Shown: in pieces, positions 17,079-25,239 of the stretch
Layout: each line of letters starts with the position of its first letter
Numbering within the stretch: the first letter of the stretch is position 1
Source of the DNA: Nocardioides sp. Root122
GTDB taxonomy: Bacteria; Actinomycetota; Actinomycetes; Propionibacteriales; Nocardioidaceae
Reading direction: 5' to 3'
Length of the DNA: 64,000 nt
Assembly (NCBI RefSeq): GCF_001425025.1
Contig: NZ_LMDE01000009.1
Span: forward strand, 201,357-265,356
The notes under the pieces: model-generated
Seen by the model: only the letters and a program-made list of their open reading frames with translations
What the model was told of the DNA's origin: nothing
Database searches by the model: none
Position numbers and translations under genes: made by a program

Positions 17079-18074
17079 GTGACGGACGAGAAGCAGGTGC
17101 AGGTCCCGGTCCTGCGGCCCCGGCGGCTGCGCCGTACGCCCGCGTTGCGGCGCATGGTCGCCGAGACCGCGGTCGTGCCGAGCTCGCTGGTGCTGCCGGT
17201 CTTCGTGCGGGAGGGGCTCGACGAGCCGCGACCGATCTCCTCGATGCCGGGCGTCGTCCAGCACTCGCGCGACTCCCTCAAGGCCGCGGTCAACGAGGCA
17301 GCCGAGCTGGGCCTGGGTGGCGTCATGCTGTTCGGCATCCCCGAGCACAAGGACGCCACCGGTTCGGGCGGCATCGACCCGGCCGGCGTGCTCAACCTCG
17401 CGATCACCGACGCGGTCGCCGAGGTCGGTGACCAGCTGACGGTCATGTCCGACCTCTGCCTCGACGAGTTCACCGACCACGGCCACTGCGGCCTGCTGAC
17501 CCCTGACGGCGAGGTCGACAACGACCAGACGCTCGCCGCCTACGCCGACATGGCGCTCGCGCAGGCCGCTGCCGGCGTGGACATGGTGGGGCCCAGCGGG
17601 ATGATGGACGGCCAGGTCGCGGTCGTACGCCAGGCGCTCGACGCGGCCGGCCACAGCCACGTCTCGATCATGGCCTACTCGGCGAAGTACGCCTCCGCCT
17701 TCTTCGGCCCCTTCCGCGAGGCCGTCGACTCCTCGCTGGTCGGCGACCGCCGGACCTACCAGCAGGACCCGGCCAACGCGATCGAGGGCGTGCGCGAGGT
17801 GCTGCTCGACGTGGAGCAGGGCGCTGACATCGTGATGGTGAAGCCCGCGCTCGCCTACCTCGACGTCGTACGCCGCGTGCGCGACGCCGTCGACGTCCCG
17901 GTCGCCGCCTACAACATCTCCGGCGAGTACTCCATGGTCGAGGCGGCCGCCGCCAACGGCTGGATCGACCGGGAGGCCGCCATCCTGGAGACCCTCACCT
18001 CGATCCGCCGCGCCGGCGCCGACGTGGTCCTCACCTACTGGGCCTCCGAAGCCGCCCGCCTCCTCCGTCCTTGA
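17079..18074 (+). CDS. hemB: Delta-aminolevulinic acid dehydratase (porphobilinogen synthase)
   Basis: Condenses two aminolevulinates into porphobilinogen. The 331-residue protein carries both active-site Lys segments, [15 protein letters not shown] and [12 protein letters not shown]. The metal-binding loop is [14 protein letters not shown]: Cys127 and Cys137 are present but the middle ligand is Asp129, between the all-Cys zinc type and the Asp-rich magnesium type. GTG 17079 follows GGAGAGGA. It lies 38 bp after the cobA-hemD gene, so it is still in the rex-hem operon, and ends before a strong hairpin. Confidence 0.94.
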   Translation: MTDEKQVQVPVLRPRRLRRTPALRRMVAETAVVPSSLVLPVFVREGLDEPRPISSMPGVVQHSRDSLKAAVNEAAELGLGGVMLFGIPEHKDATGSGGIDPAGVLNLAITDAVAEVGDQLTVMSDLCLDEFTDHGHCGLLTPDGEVDNDQTLAAYADMALAQAAAGVDMVGPSGMMDGQVAVVRQALDAAGHSHVSIMAYSAKYASAFFGPFREAVDSSLVGDRRTYQQDPANAIEGVREVLLDVEQGADIVMVKPALAYLDVVRRVRDAVDVPVAAYNISGEYSMVEAAAANGWIDREAAILETLTSIRRAGADVVLTYWASEAARLLRP

Positions 18075-18098
18075 TGGCGCTCGCTGCGCTCGCGCGTG

Positions 18099-18129
18099 CT
18101 CGGCGCCCCTGAAGACGTCGGGCGCCGAG
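18099..18129. terminator. Hairpin terminator between convergent hemB and the lytic transglycosylase gene
   Basis: A perfect 10-bp GC-rich stem (CTCGGCGCCC/GGGCGCCGAG) with an 11-nt loop lies 25 bp after the hemB stop. There is no T-tract. Being symmetrical and between two convergent genes, it can terminate both directions. Confidence 0.55.
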
Positions 18130-18162
18130 AGCGGGGGCTGGGGTACTGGGGGCGATCCGGGC

Positions 18163-18177
18163 TTGACTTGAGGTCAA
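18163..18177. promoter_or_regulatory. AT-rich inverted repeat TTGAC-N5-GTCAA between convergent genes
   Basis: TTGACTTGAGGTCAA lies in the 157-bp gap 18075-18231, which contains no gene. It contains ACTTGAGG, one half of a SoxR/MerR-type operator, and a -35-like TTGACT. No target gene follows: plus-strand transcription from here would run antisense into the transglycosylase gene. Confidence 0.25.
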
Positions 18178-18231
18178 TTCAATCCTGGTCCCGGCCAGCC
18201 GCGAGGGCGGTGCGACGGAGCACGCGTCGGG

Positions 18232-19419
18232 TCAGGGGCTGAGGAGGCGGTTGGCGCACTCCGTGAGCTCGTTCACCGCGGTGAGCGGGTTGTCGACCAC
18301 GCCCTGGGCGACGCACTGCGCGATCGCCTCGGTCGTCGTGAGCACCGGGGGAACGGTCGTCGGGACCGGCAGCGGCGGGAGCGTGGTGCTCGTGGTCGTC
18401 GGCAGCACGGTCGGGAGCGTCGTCGGGTCCTTCGTCGGGGTCGGCGACTGCGTGGGCGTCGGGGTCTGGGTCGGCGTCGGGGTCTGGGTCGGCGTCGGGG
18501 TCTGGGTCGGCGTGGGCTTGGTCGTCGGGCTCGGCTTCGAGGTGGCGGTGGGCTCGTGCTTGCCGCCCTTGCCGCCCTTCGTGCCGTGCTGGCCCTTGCC
18601 GCCGGTGCCGTTGCCGGTGACCTGGGGCGTGATCACCCCGGAGGTGGTCGTGGAGGTCGGCACGGCGCTGTAGTCGCCGTCCATGTAGGCCTGCATGATC
18701 TCCAGCACCAGGTCGACGTAGGCGTTGGAGTGGTTGTAGCGGTAGACCGAGGCGCGCTGGCCCTTCTCGGCGGAGAGGTCGTCCTCGCCCGAGCAGAGGT
18801 AGACCGCCGTCGCGAGCGCCGCGTCGTCGATGTCCTGCGGGTTGCGGGTGCCGTCGCCGTCGCCGTCGACGCCCACGACCGACCAGGTCGAGGGGATGAA
18901 CTGCATCGGGCCGACCGCCCGGTCGTGGCGGGTGTCGTTGTCGTACTGCCCGGCGTCGGTGTCGCTGATGTCCTGGGTGTTGTTCTTGCCGTTCAGGGCG
19001 ACGCCGTAGATGCCGGGGCGCGCGACGCCCTTGCCGTCGAGCGAGTTGCCGCCGTAGCGACCGTGGTCGGACTCGACGCGTCCGATGGCGGCGACCAGCT
19101 CCCACGGGAGGTTGCAGCTCTTGTCGGCCTGGTTGATGACCGCCTCCGCGCGCTGGTAGGCGGCGAGCGCGGCCTGGGGGATGCTGCTCGCGGCGCCGGG
19201 CGTCAGGGCGGCGGCGCGGGTGACGGCGTCACCGACGCTGGCCGGGGCCTCGATCGCGGCGGTCGGCAGGACGGTGCCGTCGGGGAGCGTGCCGGAGCCG
19301 TCCGGGTCGGCGCTCGCGGTGCCGGCGCCCACGCCGGCGAGGCTCGCGGTCCACGCAGCCGAGAGCAGGGCGAGCGGAATGATCGCGGTCGCCCGGTGAA
19401 GCCGGCCTGAACTCGACAT
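18232..19419 (-). CDS. Secreted lytic transglycosylase with Pro/Thr-rich C-terminal region
   Basis: A 395-residue exported murein hydrolase. A signal peptide (about 1-37, ending GTASA|DP) is followed by an SLT-type domain: catalytic Glu116 in AAIGRVESDHGRYGG, then GPMQFIPSTWSVVGVDGDGDG and LATAVYLC. A wall-spanning low-complexity region follows with Gly/Lys runs and (PTPTQT) repeats, then a small C-terminal segment with two Cys (AQCVAQG and TECANRLL). ATG 19419 is chosen because GGGGAG lies just upstream; earlier in-frame starts would include that site. It cleaves glycan strands during wall turnover (family knowledge). It is divergent from hemL. Confidence 0.87.
   Translation of the reverse strand: MSSSGRLHRATAIIPLALLSAAWTASLAGVGAGTASADPDGSGTLPDGTVLPTAAIEAPASVGDAVTRAAALTPGAASSIPQAALAAYQRAEAVINQADKSCNLPWELVAAIGRVESDHGRYGGNSLDGKGVARPGIYGVALNGKNNTQDISDTDAGQYDNDTRHDRAVGPMQFIPSTWSVVGVDGDGDGTRNPQDIDDAALATAVYLCSGEDDLSAEKGQRASVYRYNHSNAYVDLVLEIMQAYMDGDYSAVPTSTTTSGVITPQVTGNGTGGKGQHGTKGGKGGKHEPTATSKPSPTTKPTPTQTPTPTQTPTPTQTPTPTQSPTPTKDPTTLPTVLPTTTSTTLPPLPVPTTVPPVLTTTEAIAQCVAQGVVDNPLTAVNELTECANRLLSP
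18463..18516. repeat. Three tandem 18-bp repeats inside the transglycosylase gene
   Basis: Three copies of GGTCTGGGTCGGCGTCGG, the last with one change, encode a Pro-Thr-Gln hexapeptide repeat on the minus strand. Such a tract can change length by slippage and so alter the reach of the wall linker. Confidence 0.8.
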
Positions 19420-19520
19420 CGTGCATCTCCCCTTGGTCATCTGCTGCCATGATGCCCCCTCCGGGCACAGACGAAACACCCAACGAGTGGCACCGGTCAC
19501 AAGTTACGCCCCGGTCACGT

Positions 19521-19546
19521 GTGGTCCGGAGCACATCCCGGACCAC
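19521..19546. promoter_or_regulatory. Perfect 9-bp inverted repeat in the transglycosylase/hemL divergent region
   Basis: GTGGTCCGG and CCGGACCAC are separated by 8 nt, 51 bp before hemL and about 100 bp before the transglycosylase start. It could be a dimeric regulator's operator or an RNA hairpin. The rest of the 177-bp gap (19420-19596) contains no gene. The hemL -10 candidate GACAAT (19585-19590) lies 6 nt before its GTG. Confidence 0.45.
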
Positions 19547-19596
19547 GATCGGCCGCCGGTTGGGGTTGCCTTGCACCCCTACGTGACAATGACTCG

Positions 19597-20925
19597 GTGA
19601 CCCCCGCGACGACCACCTCCACGACTGCGGCCAGCGAGGCGCTCTTCGAGCGTGCGCGCGCCGTCACCCCGGGCGGCGTGAACTCCCCGGTCCGGGCGTT
19701 CAACGCGGTCGGCGGCACCCCCCGCTTCATCACCTCCGCCTCCGGGGCGTGGCTGACCGACGTGGACGGCAACGACTACGTCGACCTGATCTGCTCGTGG
19801 GGGCCGATGCTCCTGGGTCACGCCCACCCCGACGTGCAGGCCGCAGTGGTCGACGCCGTGTCGCGCGGCACGTCCTACGGCACGCCCACCGAGCCCGAGG
19901 TGGAGCTCGCCGAGGAGATCGTCCGGCGCACTCCCGTGGAGCGCGTCCGCTTCGTCTCCTCCGGCACCGAGGCCACCATGTCGGCGATCCGGCTGGCGCG
20001 TGGTGCGACCGGTCGCGACCTCGTCGTGAAGTTCAGCGGCTGCTACCACGGCCACGTCGACGCGCTCCTCGCCGAGGCGGGCTCCGGTGTCGCCACACTG
20101 GCCGTGCCCGGCACGAGCGGCGTGCCCGCCAGCTCGGCGGGGGAGACGCTCGTCCTGCCCTACAACGACCGCGCCGCGGTGCTGGCCGCCTTCGAGGCCC
20201 ACGGCCCGCAGATCGCCTGCCTGATCACCGAGGCCACGCCGGGCAACATGGGCATCGTCCCGCCGGAGCCGGGCTTCAACGCCTTCCTCGCCGAGACCTG
20301 CCGCGCCCACGGCGCGCTGTTCATCAGCGACGAGGTGATGACCGGCTTCCGGGCGACCGAGCAGGGCGGCTGGGGCCTAGACGGCCTGGTCGAGGGCTGG
20401 ACGCCCGACCTGATGACCTTCGGCAAGGTGATGGGCGGCGGCTTCCCGGCTGCGGCCTTCGGCGGCCGCGCCGACCTGATGGCGCACCTCGCGCCCGAGG
20501 GCCGCGTCTACCAGGCCGGCACGCTCTCCGGCAACCCCGTGGCGACGACGGCGGGCCTGGCCACGCTCCGTCTCGCCACGCCGGAGGTCTACGCCCACCT
20601 CGACGCCACCGCGCAGACCATCCGCACGGCAGCCGCCGAGGCCCTCGCCGCGGCCGGCGTGCCGCACGCCGTCCAGACCGCCGGCACCATGTTCTCGGTG
20701 TTCTTCCGCGACGCCCCGGTGCGCGACTTCGCCGAGGCGAGCACCCAGGACACGGCCGCCTACGCGGCTTTCTTCCACTCGATGCTGGCGCAGGGCGTCT
20801 ACCTGCCCCCGTCGGCGTACGAAGCGTGGTTCGTGTCCGCGGCCCACGACGACCGGGCGGTGTCCACCGTCCTCGACGCGCTACCGGGAGCCGCACGCGC
20901 GGCCGCCGCGGCAGGAGGTCACTGA
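19597..20925 (+). CDS. hemL: Glutamate-1-semialdehyde 2,1-aminomutase
   Basis: PLP enzyme making 5-aminolevulinate from glutamate-1-semialdehyde, the step after HemA. The 442-residue protein has [29 protein letters not shown], the substrate/PLP segment [21 protein letters not shown], and the PLP Lys in [18 protein letters not shown]. The usual VEPVAGNMG stretch reads TEATPGNMG here. GTG 19597 has no Shine-Dalgarno but follows a -10-like GACAAT by 6 nt, so the mRNA may be leaderless. Three bases separate it from the histidine phosphatase gene. Confidence 0.94.
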   Translation: MTPATTTSTTAASEALFERARAVTPGGVNSPVRAFNAVGGTPRFITSASGAWLTDVDGNDYVDLICSWGPMLLGHAHPDVQAAVVDAVSRGTSYGTPTEPEVELAEEIVRRTPVERVRFVSSGTEATMSAIRLARGATGRDLVVKFSGCYHGHVDALLAEAGSGVATLAVPGTSGVPASSAGETLVLPYNDRAAVLAAFEAHGPQIACLITEATPGNMGIVPPEPGFNAFLAETCRAHGALFISDEVMTGFRATEQGGWGLDGLVEGWTPDLMTFGKVMGGGFPAAAFGGRADLMAHLAPEGRVYQAGTLSGNPVATTAGLATLRLATPEVYAHLDATAQTIRTAAAEALAAAGVPHAVQTAGTMFSVFFRDAPVRDFAEASTQDTAAYAAFFHSMLAQGVYLPPSAYEAWFVSAAHDDRAVSTVLDALPGAARAAAAAGGH

Positions 20926-20927
20926 GC

Positions 20928-21605
20928 ATGGGTGTCCAGACGATCGTCCACCTGCTCCGACACGGTGAGGTGCACAACCCCCGAGGCGTGCTCTACGGGC
21001 GCCTCGACGGCTTCCACCTCTCCGACCTGGGCAACCAGATGGCGCAGCGGATCGCGGAGACGATCGGCGAACGCGACATCACCCACATCCGTACGTCGCC
21101 GCTGGAGCGCGCGAAGGAGACGGGCGCGCCGCTGGCCGCCGTACGTGGCCTGACGCCCGTCATCGACCCGCGCGTGATCGAGTCGAGCAACAAGTTCCAG
21201 GGCGTGGACTTCGGCGACGGCGCCATGACGTTCCTCAAGCGGCCGAGCCTGCTGCGCCACATGTACAACCCGCTCAAGCCGTCCTGGGGCGAGCCCTACG
21301 ACGAGATCGCCGGGCGGATGGTCGCAGCGGTCCACGACGCCCGCGACGCCGCACGCGGTCACGAGGCCGTCGTGGTCTCCCACCAGCTGCCGATCTGGAC
21401 GACCCGCCTGTTCCTGGAGAAGCGCAGCTACCTCCACCACCCCAAGAACCGTCAGTGCACGCTGTGCTCGCTGACCAGCGTGGTCTTCGACGACGACCGG
21501 ATGGTCCAGGTGCGCTACTCCGAGCCCGCCGGCGACCTGATCCCGGTCGCCGACCGCTCCGCCCCGTTCTCGGCCGGCGGCGCCCGCCAGGAGGACCGGC
21601 CCTGA
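20928..21605 (+). CDS. Histidine phosphatase family protein (phosphoglycerate-mutase-like)
   Basis: A 225-residue protein with the RHG motif in VHLLRHGEVHNPRG (phospho-accepting His), the second-strand Arg in RTSPLERAKETG, and the late His in VVVSHQLPIWTTR. Substrate unknown; it is not a glycolytic mutase by length. GGAGG precedes ATG 20928. The order hemL, phosphatase, tlpA is conserved in actinobacteria (Rv0524-Rv0526 by position, from memory). Its stop codon overlaps the CTG start of tlpA. Confidence 0.85.
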   Translation: MGVQTIVHLLRHGEVHNPRGVLYGRLDGFHLSDLGNQMAQRIAETIGERDITHIRTSPLERAKETGAPLAAVRGLTPVIDPRVIESSNKFQGVDFGDGAMTFLKRPSLLRHMYNPLKPSWGEPYDEIAGRMVAAVHDARDAARGHEAVVVSHQLPIWTTRLFLEKRSYLHHPKNRQCTLCSLTSVVFDDDRMVQVRYSEPAGDLIPVADRSAPFSAGGARQEDRP

Positions 21606-22168
21606 AGCTCCTCCGCTCCGCCGTCATCCCACTCGTCCTGGCCTGCCTCGCCCTGACGGGCTGCTCGAGCCTGTCCGGCACCGGCGACAAGGGCTACATC
21701 TCCGGCGAGGGCGTCCCCGTCGAGGTGGCTGCCGCCGACCGCGACGCGCCCCTCGAGCTCTCCGGCGAGGACCTCGACGGCAAGCCGGTCGACCTCGCCG
21801 ACCTCCGCGGCAAGCCGGTCGTGATCAACGTCTGGTGGTCGGAGTGCCCCCCGTGCCGGGTCGAGCAGCCCGACCTCAACGAGGCCGCCGCCGAGCTCGG
21901 CGACAAGGTGAGCTTTCTCGGGCTCAACATCCGTGACTCCTCCGCGGAGAAGGGGCTCGCTTTCACCCGCAACTTCGACGTGGCCTACCCGTCGATCTAC
22001 TCACCCGACGGGTCCGCCCTGCTGTCCTTCGCCGGCACCCTCAACCCGCGCTCCATCCCGAGCACGGTGGTCCTCGACTCGCAGGGTCGTGTGGCCGCCT
22101 CCGTCCAGGGTCGGATCCCGACCACGCAGACGCTCCTGTCGCTGGTGGACGTGGTCCTCGGTGAGTGA
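21602..22168 (+). CDS. TlpA/ResA-like thiol-disulfide lipoprotein, CTG start
   Basis: A 188-residue membrane-anchored thioredoxin-fold protein acting outside the cell to reduce apocytochrome c thiols. The signal peptide is KLLRSAVIPLVLACLALTGC with lipobox LTGC (lipidated Cys21), and the redox motif is WWSECPPCRVEQP (Cys82, Cys85). No ATG, GTG or TTG precedes the lipobox in frame. CTG 21602 overlaps the upstream stop codon and has AGGAGG 7 nt before it, so it is the best start. It is followed by resB after 9 bp; the electron donor CcdA normally encoded between them is missing. Confidence 0.85.
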   Translation: MKLLRSAVIPLVLACLALTGCSSLSGTGDKGYISGEGVPVEVAAADRDAPLELSGEDLDGKPVDLADLRGKPVVINVWWSECPPCRVEQPDLNEAAAELGDKVSFLGLNIRDSSAEKGLAFTRNFDVAYPSIYSPDGSALLSFAGTLNPRSIPSTVVLDSQGRVAASVQGRIPTTQTLLSLVDVVLGE

Positions 22169-22177
22169 GCAGACGCC

Positions 22178-23797
22178 GTGACCCAGCTCGACCGACGTCC
22201 GTCCGACGACCGCCAGGCCACCGCCCTGCCCCCGGACCTCAACGCCCGCGAGCTCGCGCGCTGGTCGTGGCGACAGCTGACCTCGATGCGTACGGCGCTC
22301 GTGCTCCTGCTGCTGCTCGCCCTCGCCGCCATCCCCGGGTCGGTGATCCCGCAGGAGGACGTCGACTCCCTGGCGGTCTCGCAGTGGCGCGACAACCACC
22401 CCCGCCTGGCCCCGATCTGGGACCGTCTCGACCTGTTCTCGGTCTACGGCTCGGTGTGGTTCTCCGCGATCTACATCCTGCTGATGATCTCGCTCGTCGG
22501 GTGCATCATCCCGCGCCTGTTCGTCTACGCCCGCGCGCTGCGGGCCCGCCCGCCGAGGGCGCCCCGCAACCTCTCGCGCCTGCCCGAGCACACGGCGTAC
22601 GAGACCGACGAGGACCCCGAGGTCGTGCTCGCACGCGCTGCGCAGGCGCTGCGGCGACGGCGCTACAGGGTCGCCCTCGACGAGGGTGCCGACTCCGTCG
22701 ACGCCGAGCGCGGGCACCTGCGCGAGGCCGGCAACCTGGTCTTCCACCTCGCCGTCATCGTGGTCCTGGTCGGCGTCGCCGTCGGCAGCCTCTTCGGCTA
22801 CAAGGGCGGCGTCATCATGTACAACGGCGCCGACTACGGGTTCTCCAACAACCTCACCCAGTACGACGACTTCGCCCCCGGCAGCCTCTTCGACCCGGCG
22901 GTGATGGAGCCGTTCTCCTTCAGCATCACCGACTTCGACGTCGACTGGATCACCGACGGCCCCCGGGCCGGGATGGCGCGCAAGTTCGTCGCGCACCTCG
23001 ACTACACGACCGAGCCGGGCGCCGAGACGCGGCAGTACGACCTCAAGGTCAACCACCCGCTCGCCATCGGTGGCACAGAGGTCTTCCTCATCGGTCACGG
23101 CTACGCACCGGTGATCACGATCCGCGACGGCGACGGCAACATCGCCCAGTCGGGGCCGACGGTCTTCCTGCCGACCAACGCCCGGACCTTCGAGTCGTTC
23201 GGCGTCGTGAAGGCACCCGACGCCCAGCCGACCCAGATCGGCCTCGAGGGCACCTTCTACCCGACCTTCACCATGGGCAAGGACGCCGACGGCAAGCTGA
23301 CCATGCCCGCCTCGGCCTGGGGCGACGCCCTCGACCCGCTGGTCTCGCTCAACGTCTACACCGGCGATGTGGGCCTCGACAACGGCACCAGCGCGTCGGT
23401 CTACGTCCTCGACAAGTCCAAGGCCGAGCAGGTGACCAAGCCCAACGGACAGCCGTTCCGGATGGACCTGCGCCCCGGCGAGAGCGTGGAGCTGCCCGAC
23501 GGGATGGGGTCGGTGACGTTCGAGGGCCTCGAGCGCTGGAACAAGATCCAGATCAGCCGCACCCCGGGCAAGCTGGTCGCCCTGACGGGCGTCGTCGCCG
23601 CCCTGCTCGGCCTGCTGGGGTCGCTCTTCGTGCGCCCCCGCCGGCTCTGGGTGCGCGCCCGCCGCCGCGACGACGGCACCACCCTGGTCGAGGTGGCACG
23701 CCTCGACCGCTCCTCCGGGGGAGACCCGGAGACCGGCCGCAGCGAGCTGGCTGCGATCGTGGCAGCACTCAGACAGGACCGAGAGGCAACACCATGA
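22178..23797 (+). CDS. resB: Cytochrome c biogenesis protein ResB (Ccs1)
   Basis: A 539-residue System II cytochrome c synthase subunit that with CcsB delivers haem to apocytochrome c outside the membrane. The N-terminal half has three membrane helices (around TALVLLLLLALAAIPGS, AIYILLMISLVGCIIPR and LVFHLAVIVVLVGVAVGSLFG), a large extracytoplasmic domain follows (about 210-455), and a fourth helix near 460-485 (LVALTGVVAALLGLLGSLF) leads to a cytoplasmic tail. LPEHTAYE after helix 2 is typical of actinobacterial ResB. GTG 22178 lies 9 bp after tlpA; its stop overlaps ccsB (ATGA). Confidence 0.9.
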   Translation: MTQLDRRPSDDRQATALPPDLNARELARWSWRQLTSMRTALVLLLLLALAAIPGSVIPQEDVDSLAVSQWRDNHPRLAPIWDRLDLFSVYGSVWFSAIYILLMISLVGCIIPRLFVYARALRARPPRAPRNLSRLPEHTAYETDEDPEVVLARAAQALRRRRYRVALDEGADSVDAERGHLREAGNLVFHLAVIVVLVGVAVGSLFGYKGGVIMYNGADYGFSNNLTQYDDFAPGSLFDPAVMEPFSFSITDFDVDWITDGPRAGMARKFVAHLDYTTEPGAETRQYDLKVNHPLAIGGTEVFLIGHGYAPVITIRDGDGNIAQSGPTVFLPTNARTFESFGVVKAPDAQPTQIGLEGTFYPTFTMGKDADGKLTMPASAWGDALDPLVSLNVYTGDVGLDNGTSASVYVLDKSKAEQVTKPNGQPFRMDLRPGESVELPDGMGSVTFEGLERWNKIQISRTPGKLVALTGVVAALLGLLGSLFVRPRRLWVRARRRDDGTTLVEVARLDRSSGGDPETGRSELAAIVAALRQDREATP

Positions 23798-24834
23798 CCG
23801 ACGTTCAGTGGGAGACCCTCAGCAACCAGGGCGTGGCCGCGGCAGGCGTGGTCTACTTCCTCGCGCTGCTGGCGTACGCCGTCCAGTGGGCGGCGCTGCG
23901 CGACGTCCCGGTCCGGCAGGCCGTCGCCGCGGGTGGTGGCGCCCCGGTCGTGGACGTCGAGGTCGCCGACGAGGGCACGGGAGACCGGGCCGCGATGTCG
24001 GGCCGTCTCGGCCTGCTGCTCACCGGGATCGGCGCCCTCGCCCACGCCATCGCCCTGCTCGGCCGCGGCATCGCCGCGGACCCCAACCGGGTGCCGTGGG
24101 GCAACATGTACGAGTTCACCCTCAGCGGCACCTTCGTCGTGGTGGCGCTGTTCCTCGCCACGACCAGCCGCTGGCGGCTGTCGTGGCTCGGACCGATCGT
24201 CGTCGGCTTCGTGCTCTGCGTGCTGCTCGCCGACGTGCTGTGGCTCTACGAGCCGGTCGCACCCCTCACGGAGGCGCTCGAGTCCTACTGGCTGGTGATC
24301 CACGTGGTCGCCGCCGTCATCGCCACCGGCGCCTTCACCCTCGGCGGCATCACCTCGATGCTCTACCTCCTCAAGGCGCGCTCGACCAAGGAGACCGGCT
24401 ACCTCGCCCGCCTCCCCGAGCTGCCGGCGCTGGACCGCATCGCCTACCGGATGCACGCCTTCGGCTTCCCGGTGTGGACCTTCGGCGTGCTGATCTCCGG
24501 ACCGATCTGGGCGCACCAGGCGTGGTCGTCGTACTGGAACTGGGACCCCAAGGAGGTGTGGGCGTTCATCACCTGGGTCGTCTACGCCGCCTACCTCCAC
24601 GCCCGCGCGACCGCCGGCTGGCGCGGGCGCAACGCCGCGCTGCTGGCGCTGGTCGGTGTCGCGACGCTGTGGTTCAACTTCATCGGGATCAACTTCTTCA
24701 GCACCACCAGCCAGCACTCCTACGCCAAGGGTGCCGCGCAGGAGCGCTCAGTCGTCCTCCGGGTCGCGACGGCGCCGGTCGATGTCGCGCAGGAAGTCCG
24801 GGTCGTCGTCCGGGCCGATCACGCGCGGGCGTGA
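23794..24834 (+). CDS. ccsB: Cytochrome c biogenesis protein CcsB (ResC/CcsA), haem handling
   Basis: A 346-residue polytopic protein with about eight helices. The conserved haem-binding WWD-type segment is WSSYWNWDPKEVWAFITWV, flanked by conserved His residues (VIHVVAAV, HSYAKG). It forms the haem delivery channel with ResB. The family normally ends close to the INFF...HSYA segment; here about 32 more residues follow, and this tail (bases about 24740-24834) is antisense to a conserved small gene. That suggests the ancestral stop was lost or the genes came to overlap. Confidence 0.9.
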   Translation: MTDVQWETLSNQGVAAAGVVYFLALLAYAVQWAALRDVPVRQAVAAGGGAPVVDVEVADEGTGDRAAMSGRLGLLLTGIGALAHAIALLGRGIAADPNRVPWGNMYEFTLSGTFVVVALFLATTSRWRLSWLGPIVVGFVLCVLLADVLWLYEPVAPLTEALESYWLVIHVVAAVIATGAFTLGGITSMLYLLKARSTKETGYLARLPELPALDRIAYRMHAFGFPVWTFGVLISGPIWAHQAWSSYWNWDPKEVWAFITWVVYAAYLHARATAGWRGRNAALLALVGVATLWFNFIGINFFSTTSQHSYAKGAAQERSVVLRVATAPVDVAQEVRVVVRADHARA

Positions 24835-24936
24835 CGCCGGAGAGTCACCGCCGTCGCCGATCCGTCCGAGGATGATCTTCACGAGCACCCACACGACGAC
24901 CGCGATCAGCGCGACGACCAGCAGGACCTTCAGCAT
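24748..24936 (-). CDS. Small conserved single-pass membrane protein, 62 aa
   Basis: A 62-residue protein: an N-terminal helix (MLKVLLVVALIAVVVWVLVK) and a charged cytoplasmic tail with RVIGPDDDPDFLRDIDRRRR. The GPDDDPDFL tail is a pattern I recall from small actinobacterial proteins of unknown function near ccsB. The true ATG is at 24936. TACATT lies 6 nt upstream, which would give a leaderless mRNA; GGAGGA sits immediately before the ATG, too close for normal Shine-Dalgarno spacing. The last 87 bp overlap the end of ccsB on the other strand. Confidence 0.75.
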   Translation of the reverse strand: MLKVLLVVALIAVVVWVLVKIILGRIGDGGDSPASRPRVIGPDDDPDFLRDIDRRRRDPEDD

Positions 24937-24972
24937 TCCTCCAATGTAGACCGCCCCGCCTAGGCTGGCCCC

Positions 24973-25236
24973 GTGAAGGAGTTCGTGGTCTACACCCTGC
25001 TGCGGATCGTGCTGTTCCTCGCCTCGCTGGGCGTGGTCATCGGCGTGATGGCGCTGCTCTTCGACGGCCGGTTCCACCTGTTCTGGGCCGTCGTCCTGGC
25101 GTTCCTGGTCTCGGGCATCGCGTCGTACTTCATCCTCGAGCGGCAGCGCGAGGCCTTCGCCCGGCGCGTCGAGTCGCGGGCGGCCAAGGCCGCCGCCGCC
25201 TTCGACGAGCGCAAGGCGCGCGAGGACCAGGACTGA
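24973..25236 (+). CDS. DUF4229-type small membrane protein
   Basis: An 87-residue protein with two helices (VYTLLRIVLFLASLGVVIGV and FWAVVLAFLVSGIASYFIL) and a basic, Ala/Arg/Lys-rich cytoplasmic tail. This matches the DUF4229 pattern common near menaquinone and ccs genes in actinobacteria; function unknown. The GTG start follows TAGGCT by 6 nt and there is no Shine-Dalgarno, so the mRNA is probably leaderless. It is divergent from the 62-aa gene (36 bp apart) and converges with the acetyltransferase gene, 3 bp away. Confidence 0.78.
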   Translation: MKEFVVYTLLRIVLFLASLGVVIGVMALLFDGRFHLFWAVVLAFLVSGIASYFILERQREAFARRVESRAAKAAAAFDERKAREDQD

Positions 25237-25239
25237 CCC

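Noticed and set aside
19420-19596. c-di-AMP (ydaO-type) riboswitch before the lytic transglycosylase gene
   Set aside because: Such switches precede some actinobacterial wall-hydrolase genes, but I could not find the conserved elements here; only a simple inverted repeat is present.
22178-23797. CcdA fused into ResB or TlpA
   Set aside because: TlpA ends right after its thioredoxin domain and ResB has only its own four helices; neither has extra helices or the paired Cys of CcdA.
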